This document shows positions 6,989 through 16,065 of a stretch of 23,050 nt of DNA, piece by piece (the stretch's first letter is position 1; every line of letters starts with the position of its first letter). The notes beneath the pieces are model-generated. The model saw nothing but the letters and a program-made list of their open reading frames with translations, had not been told where the DNA came from and ran no database searches. The position numbers and the translations under genes are program-made. The stretch is from an uncultured Mollicutes bacterium (GTDB taxonomy: Bacteria > Bacillota_I > Bacilli_A > RFN20 > CAG-826), in contig URQK01000017.1 of assembly GCA_900549975.1 (NCBI GenBank), positions 1-23,050 of the forward strand, written 5' to 3'.

Positions 6989-9262
6989 TTATAAAATATT
7001 TTTATCTAAATATTTAATCTTAAACTCTTCCGGAACCTTGATAGTTATAGTTCCTTTAGCGTTTTTAATTTCAATTCCTGCGATTGAAATCATACAATTT
7101 TCTTTTATATGATTTTCATTCATATATACAATTTTTTCTTGTAAATCAATTCTAATTAAACCAAAACACGCTCCACAAATAATATTTAAAATACTACTAG
7201 TTAATCCATGATTTAAACTAGCACTTGGTGAATCATGTTCCCATAATGTCCCTGTAATTTTTGCCATGTTATAGAAATAATCCACAGTTTCTTTATATAC
7301 TTCGTTAGTTAAGCCATATTCAAGTAAAATCATTAAGCGTAAATAATCACCAATAAAGACATTAGATTTATAAACATTAGAATATGTTTTTTCATAATCT
7401 CTTTGTGGTCCAAATTTCGTTACCATTCTTTCAAATAATTCTTTATGGTTTTCTTTTGTCGCAATATGGAAATAAAAAGCATAATATTGACATGTTTCTG
7501 TAATATGATTAGTCTTAATAAATTCTTTATTACCATTTCTAATCATATTATCAATATAAAATTCACCATTAAAACTATATTGTTCGATTATTTCTTTTAG
7601 TTTTTTTGCTTTAAATAATAAACTATTATCGCCTAACAATGTAGATGCATCTTCTAGTGCTCTAGCGTATAACATATTTGATGGAAAGTTAACACCTTTA
7701 ATAAAATCTTCATCATTAGCTTTAGACCATTCCACAAATACCCAATTTTCTAAATTTTCTAATAAACCTAATTCATTTTCAAAATGAGAAAAATATTCTA
7801 ATAAACCAAGTATTTTATTTTTTGACATTTCTACAAGTTTATTATCATGTGTTCTATCTAAATAATTTTTTAGTTCCAAAATATACCATAATGACCAATT
7901 AGGAATAAATACACCATCTGGATGATCGCCTGGATAGCACATTGGTATCATTCCTTTAGGTAATGTTTTATATTGATCAATAAGAGCATAATTTTCTAAA
8001 AAGTTATGTTCCACTAGATTTTTTCCAGTTATTAGTGTTTCACTTTTACCTGTGAAATAAGAATCACATAACCAACCCGCTCGTTCTCTACTAGGGCAAT
8101 CTGTTAAAATATCAACGGCATTTTGCGCAAATGTTGCAACTGCGGCATCTATTACTGATTTGATTTTGGTATTTTCAAATTCATACTGTATTCCATCTAT
8201 TAGTGGATTTTCATATGGAATAAAAGAAATATTGTTAATACTTACATTGCCTTTTTTAACAACCAAACGCATAAATTGCATAGTATATGGTTCAATAGTA
8301 ATATGTTGATAATTACCTTTTTTACATTCATAAGAAACAATGTTATGAGTAGTGTTTCGATAGAAAATAATATCCATCGGTTTACTTTTACCATAACTCC
8401 AATCTAATTCGTCAAATATAAAATAAAATTCACTATCTTCTTTGACTGTAATATCAAAAGAAATAAATCCTGTTTTTGAAAAAGGTAAGCGATATGTTTT
8501 AAATGTTCCGCCTGTTAATACTTTCAGTTTTTCTTCTTTATATTTTAATTTAGAAATAAATTCATTTGGATCTACTTCCCAAGTGTTTTTAGGAAAAATC
8601 ATTAGGTTTTCTTTATGCATGTAACGATCATCATATGCTTTAAGTGAATCATCATACACAAAAGTTCCTTCTTCGATAGGTTTAAAAGTTAGTACTTCTA
8701 ATTTAGGATAATCAACATTACGCTTTAATAAGTTTTTATTTTCTACTATATCGGTTTTTAACAATTTAAATATATTACTTATTCCTTTATAAAAATCCAT
8801 CAAATTGCTAGTAAAATGATAGGATTCCGAAAATGCTCTTTGATAAGATAAGCGCGTAACTCGTTGGTATCTTGTACTATTTAGAAAACATTTAAAATCA
8901 TTAGGATTACTTGTAAATGCTAAAACATTTTTATCTTCTACAATTTCACATTGTAAAAAAGGTTTTGTATTTGTTGAACAATAATTATTACAATGGTAAT
9001 AAACATGTTCAATAACAATATGGTGTTTTCCTTTATTAAGTTCATAACTATCGACACGATAATAATTATGCGCCGCTCGAGCTGGTCCATATCCTAATAA
9101 TTTACCATTATCAAAAATACGATATAAATTATTCGCAGCAATCACCAATTTAGCTACACTTGTAACTTCAACATCATTAACAAAGAACAAAGAAATATTC
9201 ATTTCTTCAATAAGTGAATTAGGATAGATTGGTTTTGCTTTTAAAAAATAATTATCTAACAT
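6989..9262 (-). CDS. GH78-like alpha-L-rhamnosidase family protein
   Basis: Cytoplasmic glycoside hydrolase (757 residues, no signal peptide) with the layout of bacterial alpha-L-rhamnosidases: N-terminal beta-sandwich regions (about 1-350), then an (alpha/alpha)6 catalytic barrel (about 360-700), then a short C-terminal beta domain. The signature TDCPSRERAGWLCD (387-400) holds the conserved D388, E393 and D400, and LWEHDSPSASLNHG (673-686) holds the second acidic residue, E675. These match the acidic residues of GH78 enzymes, so activity is likely, although GH106 or an undefined GH78-like branch is possible. The ATG has AGAAGG upstream and overlaps the end of the GH127-like gene by 11 bases, implying coupled translation. 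It probably removes L-rhamnose or a similar sugar from imported oligosaccharides. Confidence 0.82.
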   Translation of the reverse strand: MLDNYFLKAKPIYPNSLIEEMNISLFFVNDVEVTSVAKLVIAANNLYRIFDNGKLLGYGPARAAHNYYRVDSYELNKGKHHIVIEHVYYHCNNYCSTNTKPFLQCEIVEDKNVLAFTSNPNDFKCFLNSTRYQRVTRLSYQRAFSESYHFTSNLMDFYKGISNIFKLLKTDIVENKNLLKRNVDYPKLEVLTFKPIEEGTFVYDDSLKAYDDRYMHKENLMIFPKNTWEVDPNEFISKLKYKEEKLKVLTGGTFKTYRLPFSKTGFISFDITVKEDSEFYFIFDELDWSYGKSKPMDIIFYRNTTHNIVSYECKKGNYQHITIEPYTMQFMRLVVKKGNVSINNISFIPYENPLIDGIQYEFENTKIKSVIDAAVATFAQNAVDILTDCPSRERAGWLCDSYFTGKSETLITGKNLVEHNFLENYALIDQYKTLPKGMIPMCYPGDHPDGVFIPNWSLWYILELKNYLDRTHDNKLVEMSKNKILGLLEYFSHFENELGLLENLENWVFVEWSKANDEDFIKGVNFPSNMLYARALEDASTLLGDNSLLFKAKKLKEIIEQYSFNGEFYIDNMIRNGNKEFIKTNHITETCQYYAFYFHIATKENHKELFERMVTKFGPQRDYEKTYSNVYKSNVFIGDYLRLMILLEYGLTNEVYKETVDYFYNMAKITGTLWEHDSPSASLNHGLTSSILNIICGACFGLIRIDLQEKIVYMNENHIKENCMISIAGIEIKNAKGTITIKVPEEFKIKYLDKNIL

Positions 9263-10748
9263 ATTGTACCTTCTTTTTTAGTTCTTCTTCACTATATTTT
9301 GAACTATCATATATGTATGAATATACTTTATTATTAATTAAAAAACAAGGTTCAATATTTTCTTCTTTTCTTGTTAATAACATATCACCATAAAATTCTA
9401 GATGGTTTTCATCTACTAAATTTATTTTTACATTTAATTCAATTCTTTCTTTATTTGATAAAGAAATTATAACAAATCCATCATTTTTTTCTAATCCTTC
9501 AACATAAGCATTGCTTGGCAAGCGTATTAGAAGGGTCTTATTAACTGTTTTATTTATATCAATAGTTATTTTATGTGTTTCATAAAATTCAGCATCAACA
9601 CTAAAAGAACATTCTTCATCTTCATAACTAACTGCGCAAGCAAACGGAACAATATAATTATCTTTATCCTTAACAACTGCAAAATCTACTATATTACCAA
9701 AGCCATCGCCTAAACGCATAGTGCAACAAAAATAAGCTTCATATAAGAACATTTTCATTTCATAATGTGTATGCGTCGCACAAGTTGAGCATCCCGCTCC
9801 GCCGTTATTACGTTGGAAAGTTCTAATAGAGTTTTCATAAATGCGATTAAACATATCTAAATATTTGTTTTCTTTTGTAATTAAATACAATTCTTTTGTT
9901 AAAATCATGCTATCAATAATACAACATGGTTCTGTCCAAGTATCTTCTCTTTTAAACCAATTGATATTTGAATAATCATAAGTCATACCTAATGAAACAT
10001 AATTATTAAATATTTTTTCTACAATATCTAGATATTTTTTATCTTGCGTTAAATTATAAAAGCGTAAAATACCTCTTGCACATGATAATGTTGCATGTGT
10101 TTGACATTCCAAATTAATATAATCAATTGTCAAAAAATTTTCGATTATTTTTTCAATAGCTTTTTTTAATTTTTCATCTTTGGTTAATTCATATGCTTTA
10201 GTCATACCATCCATCATAATAAAAGCACATCCCACATCAGTGGATAATTTCCAACCTTCTATAAATGAACCTTCTAACTTTCCACCTACTCCGCCTCTTT
10301 CTCTTTTAGAAGTTGGATAGTGGTCATAAAAAGGCGCAATTGGAATTAAAAATTGTTTCACAATTGATTGTATTTGTTTTAAATACTTTTCATCTTTACT
10401 AATATAATAATAATTAATTAACGCTCTTAAAAACCAAGAATTACCTGATACTTGTTGTTCATCAACAAATTCTCCATTAAATGGTTCACCAAAATAGCCA
10501 TACTTATTAGTATGCTCAGGAATATGGTTAAACAAATCTTTTAATTGACACAAAATACTTTCTTGTTCATCTTTATAGCCATCTAAAGCAAAATATAAAG
10601 ATGTCAGTGCCAAAACATCACGACCTTCAAAATCTCCTGGCCACGAACCGCCTTGAGTAAATACATCGCTTGATTGATATATATGGTCTAATAGTCGATT
10701 TCTATTTAAAGATATACGACGTTTTAAATCTTTTAATATTTTTTTCAT
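9252..10748 (-). CDS. GH127-like (beta-L-arabinofuranosidase-type) glycosidase
   Basis: Cytoplasmic protein (498 residues, no signal peptide) with an (alpha/alpha)6 barrel like GH127/GH146 beta-L-arabinofuranosidases. Those enzymes use a zinc-bound cysteine nucleophile held by a Glu-Cys-Cys-Cys cluster. The same pattern is present: WTEPCC and YFCCTMR. Counted from the upstream ATG, the Glu and Cys are residues 275 and 277, and the paired Cys are 343-344. It is shorter than well-known GH127 proteins (about 650). AAGGA (10761-10757 on the minus strand) is eight bases from ATG 10748 but only two from ATG 10754, so 10748 is the better start. A strong hairpin precedes the gene and the GH78-like gene overlaps its end by 11 bases. 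It likely releases L-arabinofuranose or a related sugar; the fold relation is fairly sure, the substrate is not. Confidence 0.72.
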   Translation of the reverse strand: MKKILKDLKRRISLNRNRLLDHIYQSSDVFTQGGSWPGDFEGRDVLALTSLYFALDGYKDEQESILCQLKDLFNHIPEHTNKYGYFGEPFNGEFVDEQQVSGNSWFLRALINYYYISKDEKYLKQIQSIVKQFLIPIAPFYDHYPTSKRERGGVGGKLEGSFIEGWKLSTDVGCAFIMMDGMTKAYELTKDEKLKKAIEKIIENFLTIDYINLECQTHATLSCARGILRFYNLTQDKKYLDIVEKIFNNYVSLGMTYDYSNINWFKREDTWTEPCCIIDSMILTKELYLITKENKYLDMFNRIYENSIRTFQRNNGGAGCSTCATHTHYEMKMFLYEAYFCCTMRLGDGFGNIVDFAVVKDKDNYIVPFACAVSYEDEECSFSVDAEFYETHKITIDINKTVNKTLLIRLPSNAYVEGLEKNDGFVIISLSNKERIELNVKINLVDENHLEFYGDMLLTRKEENIEPCFLINNKVYSYIYDSSKYSEEELKKKVQYVR

Positions 10749-10775
10749 AATCATGTTCCTTACTACAAAATGAAT

Positions 10776-10808
10776 GAGTTAGGTGGATGGTGAAAATCCA
10801 CCCAACTC
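10776..10808 (-). other. Strong intercistronic hairpin (RNA-processing or attenuation element)
   Basis: On the minus strand GAGTTGGGTGGAT (10808-10796) pairs with ATCCACCTAACTC (10788-10776): a 13-bp stem with one G-U pair and a seven-base loop. It sits in the 77-base gap between the CBM-like lipoprotein gene and the GH127-like gene. No clean T-run follows on the transcribed strand (ATTCATTTTG), so it is a poor terminator. It may protect the upstream mRNA from 3' decay, or lower transcription into the glycosidase genes. A six-T run lies on the other strand only. Confidence 0.7.
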
Positions 10809-10825
10809 TTTTTTGCTTAATTTAA

Positions 10826-12994
10826 TTAATTAATACCAATAAGTTCAACAGTAATAGTGTTAATATAAACTGTTCCAACAAATCCTGATTCTCCTGGAGT
10901 AAATATTGAGAAGAAATCAACATCTTTTGGCATCTTCCATTCAATAGCGTTTTGATGGTATCCAACAGTTGATGGGCCAATTTCTTTAAAATCAGCATTA
11001 TCAATGTTATACATTAATCTTTGATTGTTAGATTCTGTAATATAATAATTACAGGTAATTCTATATGTCATACCATTTTCAATCTTGCCACCAGCTCTAA
11101 ACCAAATTTCATTAGAGTTAACAGTAGCAAATGAAAGTTTATAAGGGGCAGTACCCATAGCTTCAACGGCCGCTACATCTGCATTACCATCAAATTTAAC
11201 TTTTTTCGTATTTCCATCAATAAATGGATCAGTAACTACAAATTTAAATCCAACTTCATATCCATTAGGAGTTTTATCTGGATCTGGTGCTGCTGCTTCT
11301 TTTAAAGAAACTTTAATTTCACCTATGAAGATATCAAATTTTGGGTTATTTGCACCATAAATATTTAATTGATACCAACCATCTAAAACTGTACCTGTCC
11401 AAGAAATTGTATAAGTACCATCTTCATTATTAGTTACTTTGTTAGTTAACGTTGGATTACTTGCAGCACCCATCATAATTAAATGCATACCGCTACCATT
11501 AATTGCAGCATAAGTTACAGAAATAGTAATTTCTTTACCTGCAACCATATTATCTTTGGTTAAGCCAGAAAATAAGTGACCATCAGCGCCTGTTAATTCC
11601 ATTGCAACATCACCAAAGTGAGAAGAATTTTTCATAGTTGTTCTAACACTTTCGTTAGTTACATCATCAACTGCTACTGCTTTACCACTAGATATTGTGC
11701 ATCCTTTATCGGCCATATTCCAAGTGAATCCACCTTCAGCTAATAATTGATCACTTGTTGGTGTAACAACAGTAGTTTGTACTTCACGTTTAGATTCAAA
11801 TACTAAATTATCAATAGCAATTCTTGCTTCTTTGCCACCCAATTTCCAGAATGAGAACCAAGCATTACCTGTTGCTGGAACAATTGATCCGGCAAATTCA
11901 ACTTCATAATGTTGAACGCTACCTACTGCAGCACTTGTATTTACGAAATTTCTATTAATACCATCAAAGTTGTCCCAACCTAATTGCAAATAGAAATCGC
12001 TAAGATTTCCGGCATTGCTTAAAATCTTATAATCGAATGATACTTTATAAGTGGCAGATACTCCACGTATGAAGTTATCATTAAAGCCCATCATGAATAC
12101 TTGATTTAAAGCATGTCCTGCTGTTTTATGAGTATCAATAATTAATGAGTTACCACTAATAGCTTCGCTTGTTGCAGAGATATAAGAAGCACTTTCTTTA
12201 TCATTAATACCTAATTTATTTTTTCTACCATTAGCAAAGTTTTCTTTATAAACACCATAGTTCTTAATAGCGGCAGGATCAGTATTATCACCAACATCAA
12301 AACTTTCTTCTGTTGCAGCCTTTACATTAACAGTAATAAATTGTTCATCTTCGCCATTATCGTCTTCAACATAATAACTAATTTGGTGTTTACCTGCTAT
12401 TTTTGCATTAAATACATTTTTGTTTATTGTTTTAGATTCAAATGAATCAGCAATTTCAATTGTACTAGTTACGTCTTCACCTTTATAGTTTTTAGCTTTT
12501 ACTTCTGGTAACGTTAAATTTTCACCGGCATTAACGTTATATTCTAAAACTTGAGGCATTTCAAGTTTTGGTCCTGTAACTGCCTTAACAGTAATTTTAA
12601 CAGTTCCAGTTTTATTACCATCAGTTGAAGTTACAGTAATAGTAGTTTCACCAGCACCAACTGCTACTACTTTACCTGTAGAATCAACTGTTGCAACTGC
12701 TTCTTTGCTAGATTTTAAAGTATAAGTTTTGTCACTAGCGGTTTCTGGTAATACAGTTACTGTTACTTTAGTTTCTTCACCAACAAATAATGTGTCTTTT
12801 TCTGCAGCAATTGCAACAGAATCAACATGAATTACTGTTGGTATGCTAGTACTTGGTTTTGTACTAGGTGATGTTGATGGAGTAGGTTCGGTTGAAGGCT
12901 TTGTGGATGTAGTGCTATTATTATCACATCCTGTTAGCCCTGTTGCGACCATTGTAGCCATCGCAAGTAAGATAGGCATAAATTTCTTTTTCAT
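10826..12994 (-). CDS. Surface lipoprotein with Ig-like and carbohydrate-binding-like modules
   Basis: Secreted lipoprotein, 722 residues. Residues 1-22 are a signal peptide with lipobox LTGC (lipidated C23), followed by a Ser/Thr/Pro linker to about residue 52. Next come a BIG2-type Ig-like domain (about 55-137) and a second Ig-like domain (about 145-226). Three beta-rich segments follow (about 235-402, 410-566 and 575-722) that look like family 4/9/22-type carbohydrate-binding jelly-rolls; the first ends in the typical ARIAIDNLVFES. No glycosidase or lyase motif is seen, so it probably displays glycan-binding modules on the cell surface. AAAGGGG seven bases upstream supports the start. It lies 51 bases after the larger beta-helix gene in the importer unit. 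The modular reading is moderately sure; the ligand is unknown. Confidence 0.72.
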   Translation of the reverse strand: MKKKFMPILLAMATMVATGLTGCDNNSTTSTKPSTEPTPSTSPSTKPSTSIPTVIHVDSVAIAAEKDTLFVGEETKVTVTVLPETASDKTYTLKSSKEAVATVDSTGKVVAVGAGETTITVTSTDGNKTGTVKITVKAVTGPKLEMPQVLEYNVNAGENLTLPEVKAKNYKGEDVTSTIEIADSFESKTINKNVFNAKIAGKHQISYYVEDDNGEDEQFITVNVKAATEESFDVGDNTDPAAIKNYGVYKENFANGRKNKLGINDKESASYISATSEAISGNSLIIDTHKTAGHALNQVFMMGFNDNFIRGVSATYKVSFDYKILSNAGNLSDFYLQLGWDNFDGINRNFVNTSAAVGSVQHYEVEFAGSIVPATGNAWFSFWKLGGKEARIAIDNLVFESKREVQTTVVTPTSDQLLAEGGFTWNMADKGCTISSGKAVAVDDVTNESVRTTMKNSSHFGDVAMELTGADGHLFSGLTKDNMVAGKEITISVTYAAINGSGMHLIMMGAASNPTLTNKVTNNEDGTYTISWTGTVLDGWYQLNIYGANNPKFDIFIGEIKVSLKEAAAPDPDKTPNGYEVGFKFVVTDPFIDGNTKKVKFDGNADVAAVEAMGTAPYKLSFATVNSNEIWFRAGGKIENGMTYRITCNYYITESNNQRLMYNIDNADFKEIGPSTVGYHQNAIEWKMPKDVDFFSIFTPGESGFVGTVYINTITVELIGIN

Positions 12995-13045
12995 TGTTTT
13001 TCCCCTTTCGTTTTTGAAATCAATTTTTAGAAATTTTTATCGACA

Positions 13046-16000
13046 TTATTTAAAGAAATATTGTGGCATTCTAGCTGTCTTTGTTTTATAATCTTCGACA
13101 AAGTGAGGAATATTACCTGCTTGAATTCTCTTTAATCCTAAGTTTGTTCTTTCAGCATCCGCAACAACAATAGCAATATCAATTTGCTTACCGGCCTCAA
13201 TTGCGGTTTTAAACTCTGGAGCAAAAGTAAATGGAATCAACACTTCGCCAACATAGCCAGAACTATTGGTTGCAAAAGCAACTTGAATCAATGACTTATT
13301 TTCCACATAAGTTGTTTTTGTTCTTACTGAGGAAACAGCCATATAATTATAAGAAGACCACGTTGGAGCAAAGGCAACTTGCAACACACCTCCTTCTTTA
13401 TAATCTTTATACACCTGCATATCTGCATTAGGCATATCACTGATTGAAGACATAAATAGTTCTACACAGTCACCAAGCCAGAAATCATTAACAGTTTTAA
13501 CATTAATTTCGTTGTCGAAGACATCAAATCCAAAATAGATTCCTTTGTCATCCCAAGTCATTTTTAATTTGTTAATTCTGAAATGATCTTGTAACTCTTC
13601 TAGTGTACGCTCTGTGCCTTCTGCATCAGAAACACCATCAATTGTTATGTCTAAAGCTTGAGCAGCATCCCAATCACTTAAATTACCATCGATTGTAATA
13701 CTAGATTTTGCTTTAGAAACGTCTACTTCCGGACCAGCTTCACCATTTTCGCGTTCTTTGATGTTAATATTATCTTTAGCGGTAATATCACTTGGCGCTG
13801 TTGTTCCTTCTAAAATCCAACCGCTTAATCCTTTTTCTAATGTATAATTGCTGTAATTACCTTCTAAAGTTAAATTACCACAATTAGTTAATTGGAATAT
13901 TGTATTGAAAGTATCTCCGGAAGGTTGAGTATAACTACTTTCATTAAATAAATTATCTTTAATAACTGAACTACCTACACCACGTAATGACATTGCCGCA
14001 TTACCATTTCTTGATACAAAATTGTTTTCAACAACCATGCCATGCATAGTTCCCTTAGGTGCTACAGAAGCATTACTAGAAATTGCAAATATTGAGATAT
14101 CACCATATAGAGGTTCTGGTTTAATGTAACAGTTTCCAATAAATTTATTATTTTTGATTTGAATACCTTGTCCTAATGTTGCTTCATTATATTTGTCCAT
14201 TGCAGACGCTACTTGGATTGAACCATGTCCAACATACATAAAAGCATTATTTGTAATAATAGCGTTAGGTACTTGAACTAATACTCCACGATTTCTTTTA
14301 TTTCTAACAATATTATTACTGAAAACAAAGTTAGGAGTATTTGATACAAATGTCACACGACATGTTCCCCATTCACCAACATTAGCTAGTCTTTCTTTTA
14401 CTTTGAATTTATAACCATTAGTGATTGGAGTAATTTCTTCTATAGTATAACTACCTTGAGATGGATTGTGTGATTCAAATGTTTGTTCATCATATACTTC
14501 AAACTTATCACCAACTTTTGGTTCATCAACTCCACCAGTTAATTTTGTAACTGAAATAGTTCTTGAACTTCCGCCTTCTGCTTCTGATAAACGATACCAG
14601 AAACCATGTTTAATATTTACGGCATCATCATGAGAATATTCAATAATAGAATTAGTAATATGAACATCTCCATGCATTAATGAGAAGTGTGTTGCATCTG
14701 CAGTTGCAGTCATTAATGATGCACTATTTTCTTTAATAACTAAATTGAATTTATTCATGTAAAGATTTGTTGATTGTTGTGCCACAAATGCCATGCCCGA
14801 AGCATGATTCATTGAAACGTTTTCAAAATATATATTTTCCGAGTTGCCAATATTAATACCACTCGCATCATATTGTGAAAATTGAACTGACACTAACGTT
14901 CCGTTTCTTGGACGAGATTTTCCAGCAGTTTTGAAATTTACTTTTAAAGTATACTTATTATCATTTTTGCTAATTTCATAAGAAGCAAAATCATCAACTA
15001 AGAAGTTTCCACCTTCTAGAGGTGTTTTATTTATTTGCCCAAATTCAACCCATGAACGAATTTTAGGCTTTTTAGTTTCCACTAATTGCATCAACGGATT
15101 AAATTCTTCATCAACTTCAATTGTTAAGTAATTATCGGATACATTACCATCAACAATTTTTCCAGTTAAGTTAGAAGGTATTTCAGCACTAAAACGAATA
15201 TTATTAAAGTGAACATTTTTAGAATTTGTCAAATTAATATATCCTTTCCAGTTCAAATCTTTAGTAATGATATTAATTGTTGTATCGTTGCCTTCAAAAT
15301 ACGTACCATTTAAGCCATCAATTACTATAGCTTTATCGGTTGAAGATAAATAAGCTTCCACATCAATTTTTCCAGTTGGAAATTTAATTTTAGCAGTTTT
15401 GCCATTATCATTTAAGATTTTAGCTTTAGCAATTGCTGTTTTAATTTTGTAGTAATTATTTGTCTCTGTAACTGATGAATCAACAGCCTTAATATCTGCT
15501 AAAGTGATACTATCAACATTTATGATGCCATCAGTTCCAACTTCGTTATCACTAATTGACGCATACTTTTCTACAATATCACTTTTAATAACACCAACAT
15601 TAGATCCATTAGATAATCCAAATTTACTTTTTCCTTCAATTCCTTTAACTGTATAAGGAGATTCTGCTAAAGTATCAGTATAGGCTTTTATATCTAAATC
15701 AGCATAAGGATTTTCTTCAAGTATTTGAAGCGTAATTGAATCCGACTTATTACCATCAACAGTTTTTACAGTCACAATTGATGTACCAACTCTTTTAGCA
15801 GTTACTAAACCCGTAGATGACACTTCAACATTATCATTATTAGTTGAATAAACAACGTTTTGATTTGTAGCGTTTGCTGGTGATATAGTAGCCACTAATT
15901 GCAAGGTTTTATTAACACGTAATGTTGTTACTTCACTTGTTAATTTAACACTTTCAACACTAACTACACTTGATGTCTGACTAGATGAGTTAGATGAATG

Positions 16001-16063
16001 ATTATTATCACAAGCTGTAACAGTGGCTAACAATACCGGAATTATTTTTGAAACTTTTTTCAT
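13046..16063 (-). CDS. Surface lipoprotein: BIG2, GH110-like beta-helix and CBM9-like domains
   Basis: Lipoprotein of 1005 residues. A signal peptide ends at lipobox VTAC (C18), then a Ser-rich linker, a BIG2 Ig-like domain (about 35-115), a right-handed parallel beta-helix (about 140-770) and a CBM9-like C-terminal domain (about 787-1004, with TIDGNLSDWD and DFWLGDCVELFMS). The helix carries TADATH (D456) and, 23 residues on, HDDAVN (D479, D480), then NKRNRGVLVQ, a pattern like GH110 alpha-1,3-galactosidases. It would therefore act as an exo- or side-chain-cleaving glycosidase held at the cell surface; activity is inference. The ATG lies two bases after the stop of the upstream paralogue, whose last codons hold its AAAGGAG site, so translation is coupled. 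It shares a similar segment after the linker with that paralogue (SPYTVK... against SPFSTK..., each followed by GLSN). Confidence 0.78.
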   Translation of the reverse strand: MKKVSKIIPVLLATVTACDNNHSSNSSSQTSSVVSVESVKLTSEVTTLRVNKTLQLVATISPANATNQNVVYSTNNDNVEVSSTGLVTAKRVGTSIVTVKTVDGNKSDSITLQILEENPYADLDIKAYTDTLAESPYTVKGIEGKSKFGLSNGSNVGVIKSDIVEKYASISDNEVGTDGIINVDSITLADIKAVDSSVTETNNYYKIKTAIAKAKILNDNGKTAKIKFPTGKIDVEAYLSSTDKAIVIDGLNGTYFEGNDTTINIITKDLNWKGYINLTNSKNVHFNNIRFSAEIPSNLTGKIVDGNVSDNYLTIEVDEEFNPLMQLVETKKPKIRSWVEFGQINKTPLEGGNFLVDDFASYEISKNDNKYTLKVNFKTAGKSRPRNGTLVSVQFSQYDASGINIGNSENIYFENVSMNHASGMAFVAQQSTNLYMNKFNLVIKENSASLMTATADATHFSLMHGDVHITNSIIEYSHDDAVNIKHGFWYRLSEAEGGSSRTISVTKLTGGVDEPKVGDKFEVYDEQTFESHNPSQGSYTIEEITPITNGYKFKVKERLANVGEWGTCRVTFVSNTPNFVFSNNIVRNKRNRGVLVQVPNAIITNNAFMYVGHGSIQVASAMDKYNEATLGQGIQIKNNKFIGNCYIKPEPLYGDISIFAISSNASVAPKGTMHGMVVENNFVSRNGNAAMSLRGVGSSVIKDNLFNESSYTQPSGDTFNTIFQLTNCGNLTLEGNYSNYTLEKGLSGWILEGTTAPSDITAKDNINIKERENGEAGPEVDVSKAKSSITIDGNLSDWDAAQALDITIDGVSDAEGTERTLEELQDHFRINKLKMTWDDKGIYFGFDVFDNEINVKTVNDFWLGDCVELFMSSISDMPNADMQVYKDYKEGGVLQVAFAPTWSSYNYMAVSSVRTKTTYVENKSLIQVAFATNSSGYVGEVLIPFTFAPEFKTAIEAGKQIDIAIVVADAERTNLGLKRIQAGNIPHFVEDYKTKTARMPQYFFK

Positions 16064-16065
16064 GA

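Noticed and set aside
10776..10814. Plus-strand terminator (hairpin followed by six T)
   Set aside because: No plus-strand gene lies upstream for about 9 kb, so the T-run is on the wrong strand; the hairpin is described as an intercistronic minus-strand element.
12843..13091. Open frame of 82 codons on the plus strand over the lipoprotein gene boundary
   Set aside because: Antisense to the signal peptide and Ser/Thr linker codons; its Val/Gly-rich product mirrors the Thr/Ser/Pro codons of the real gene.
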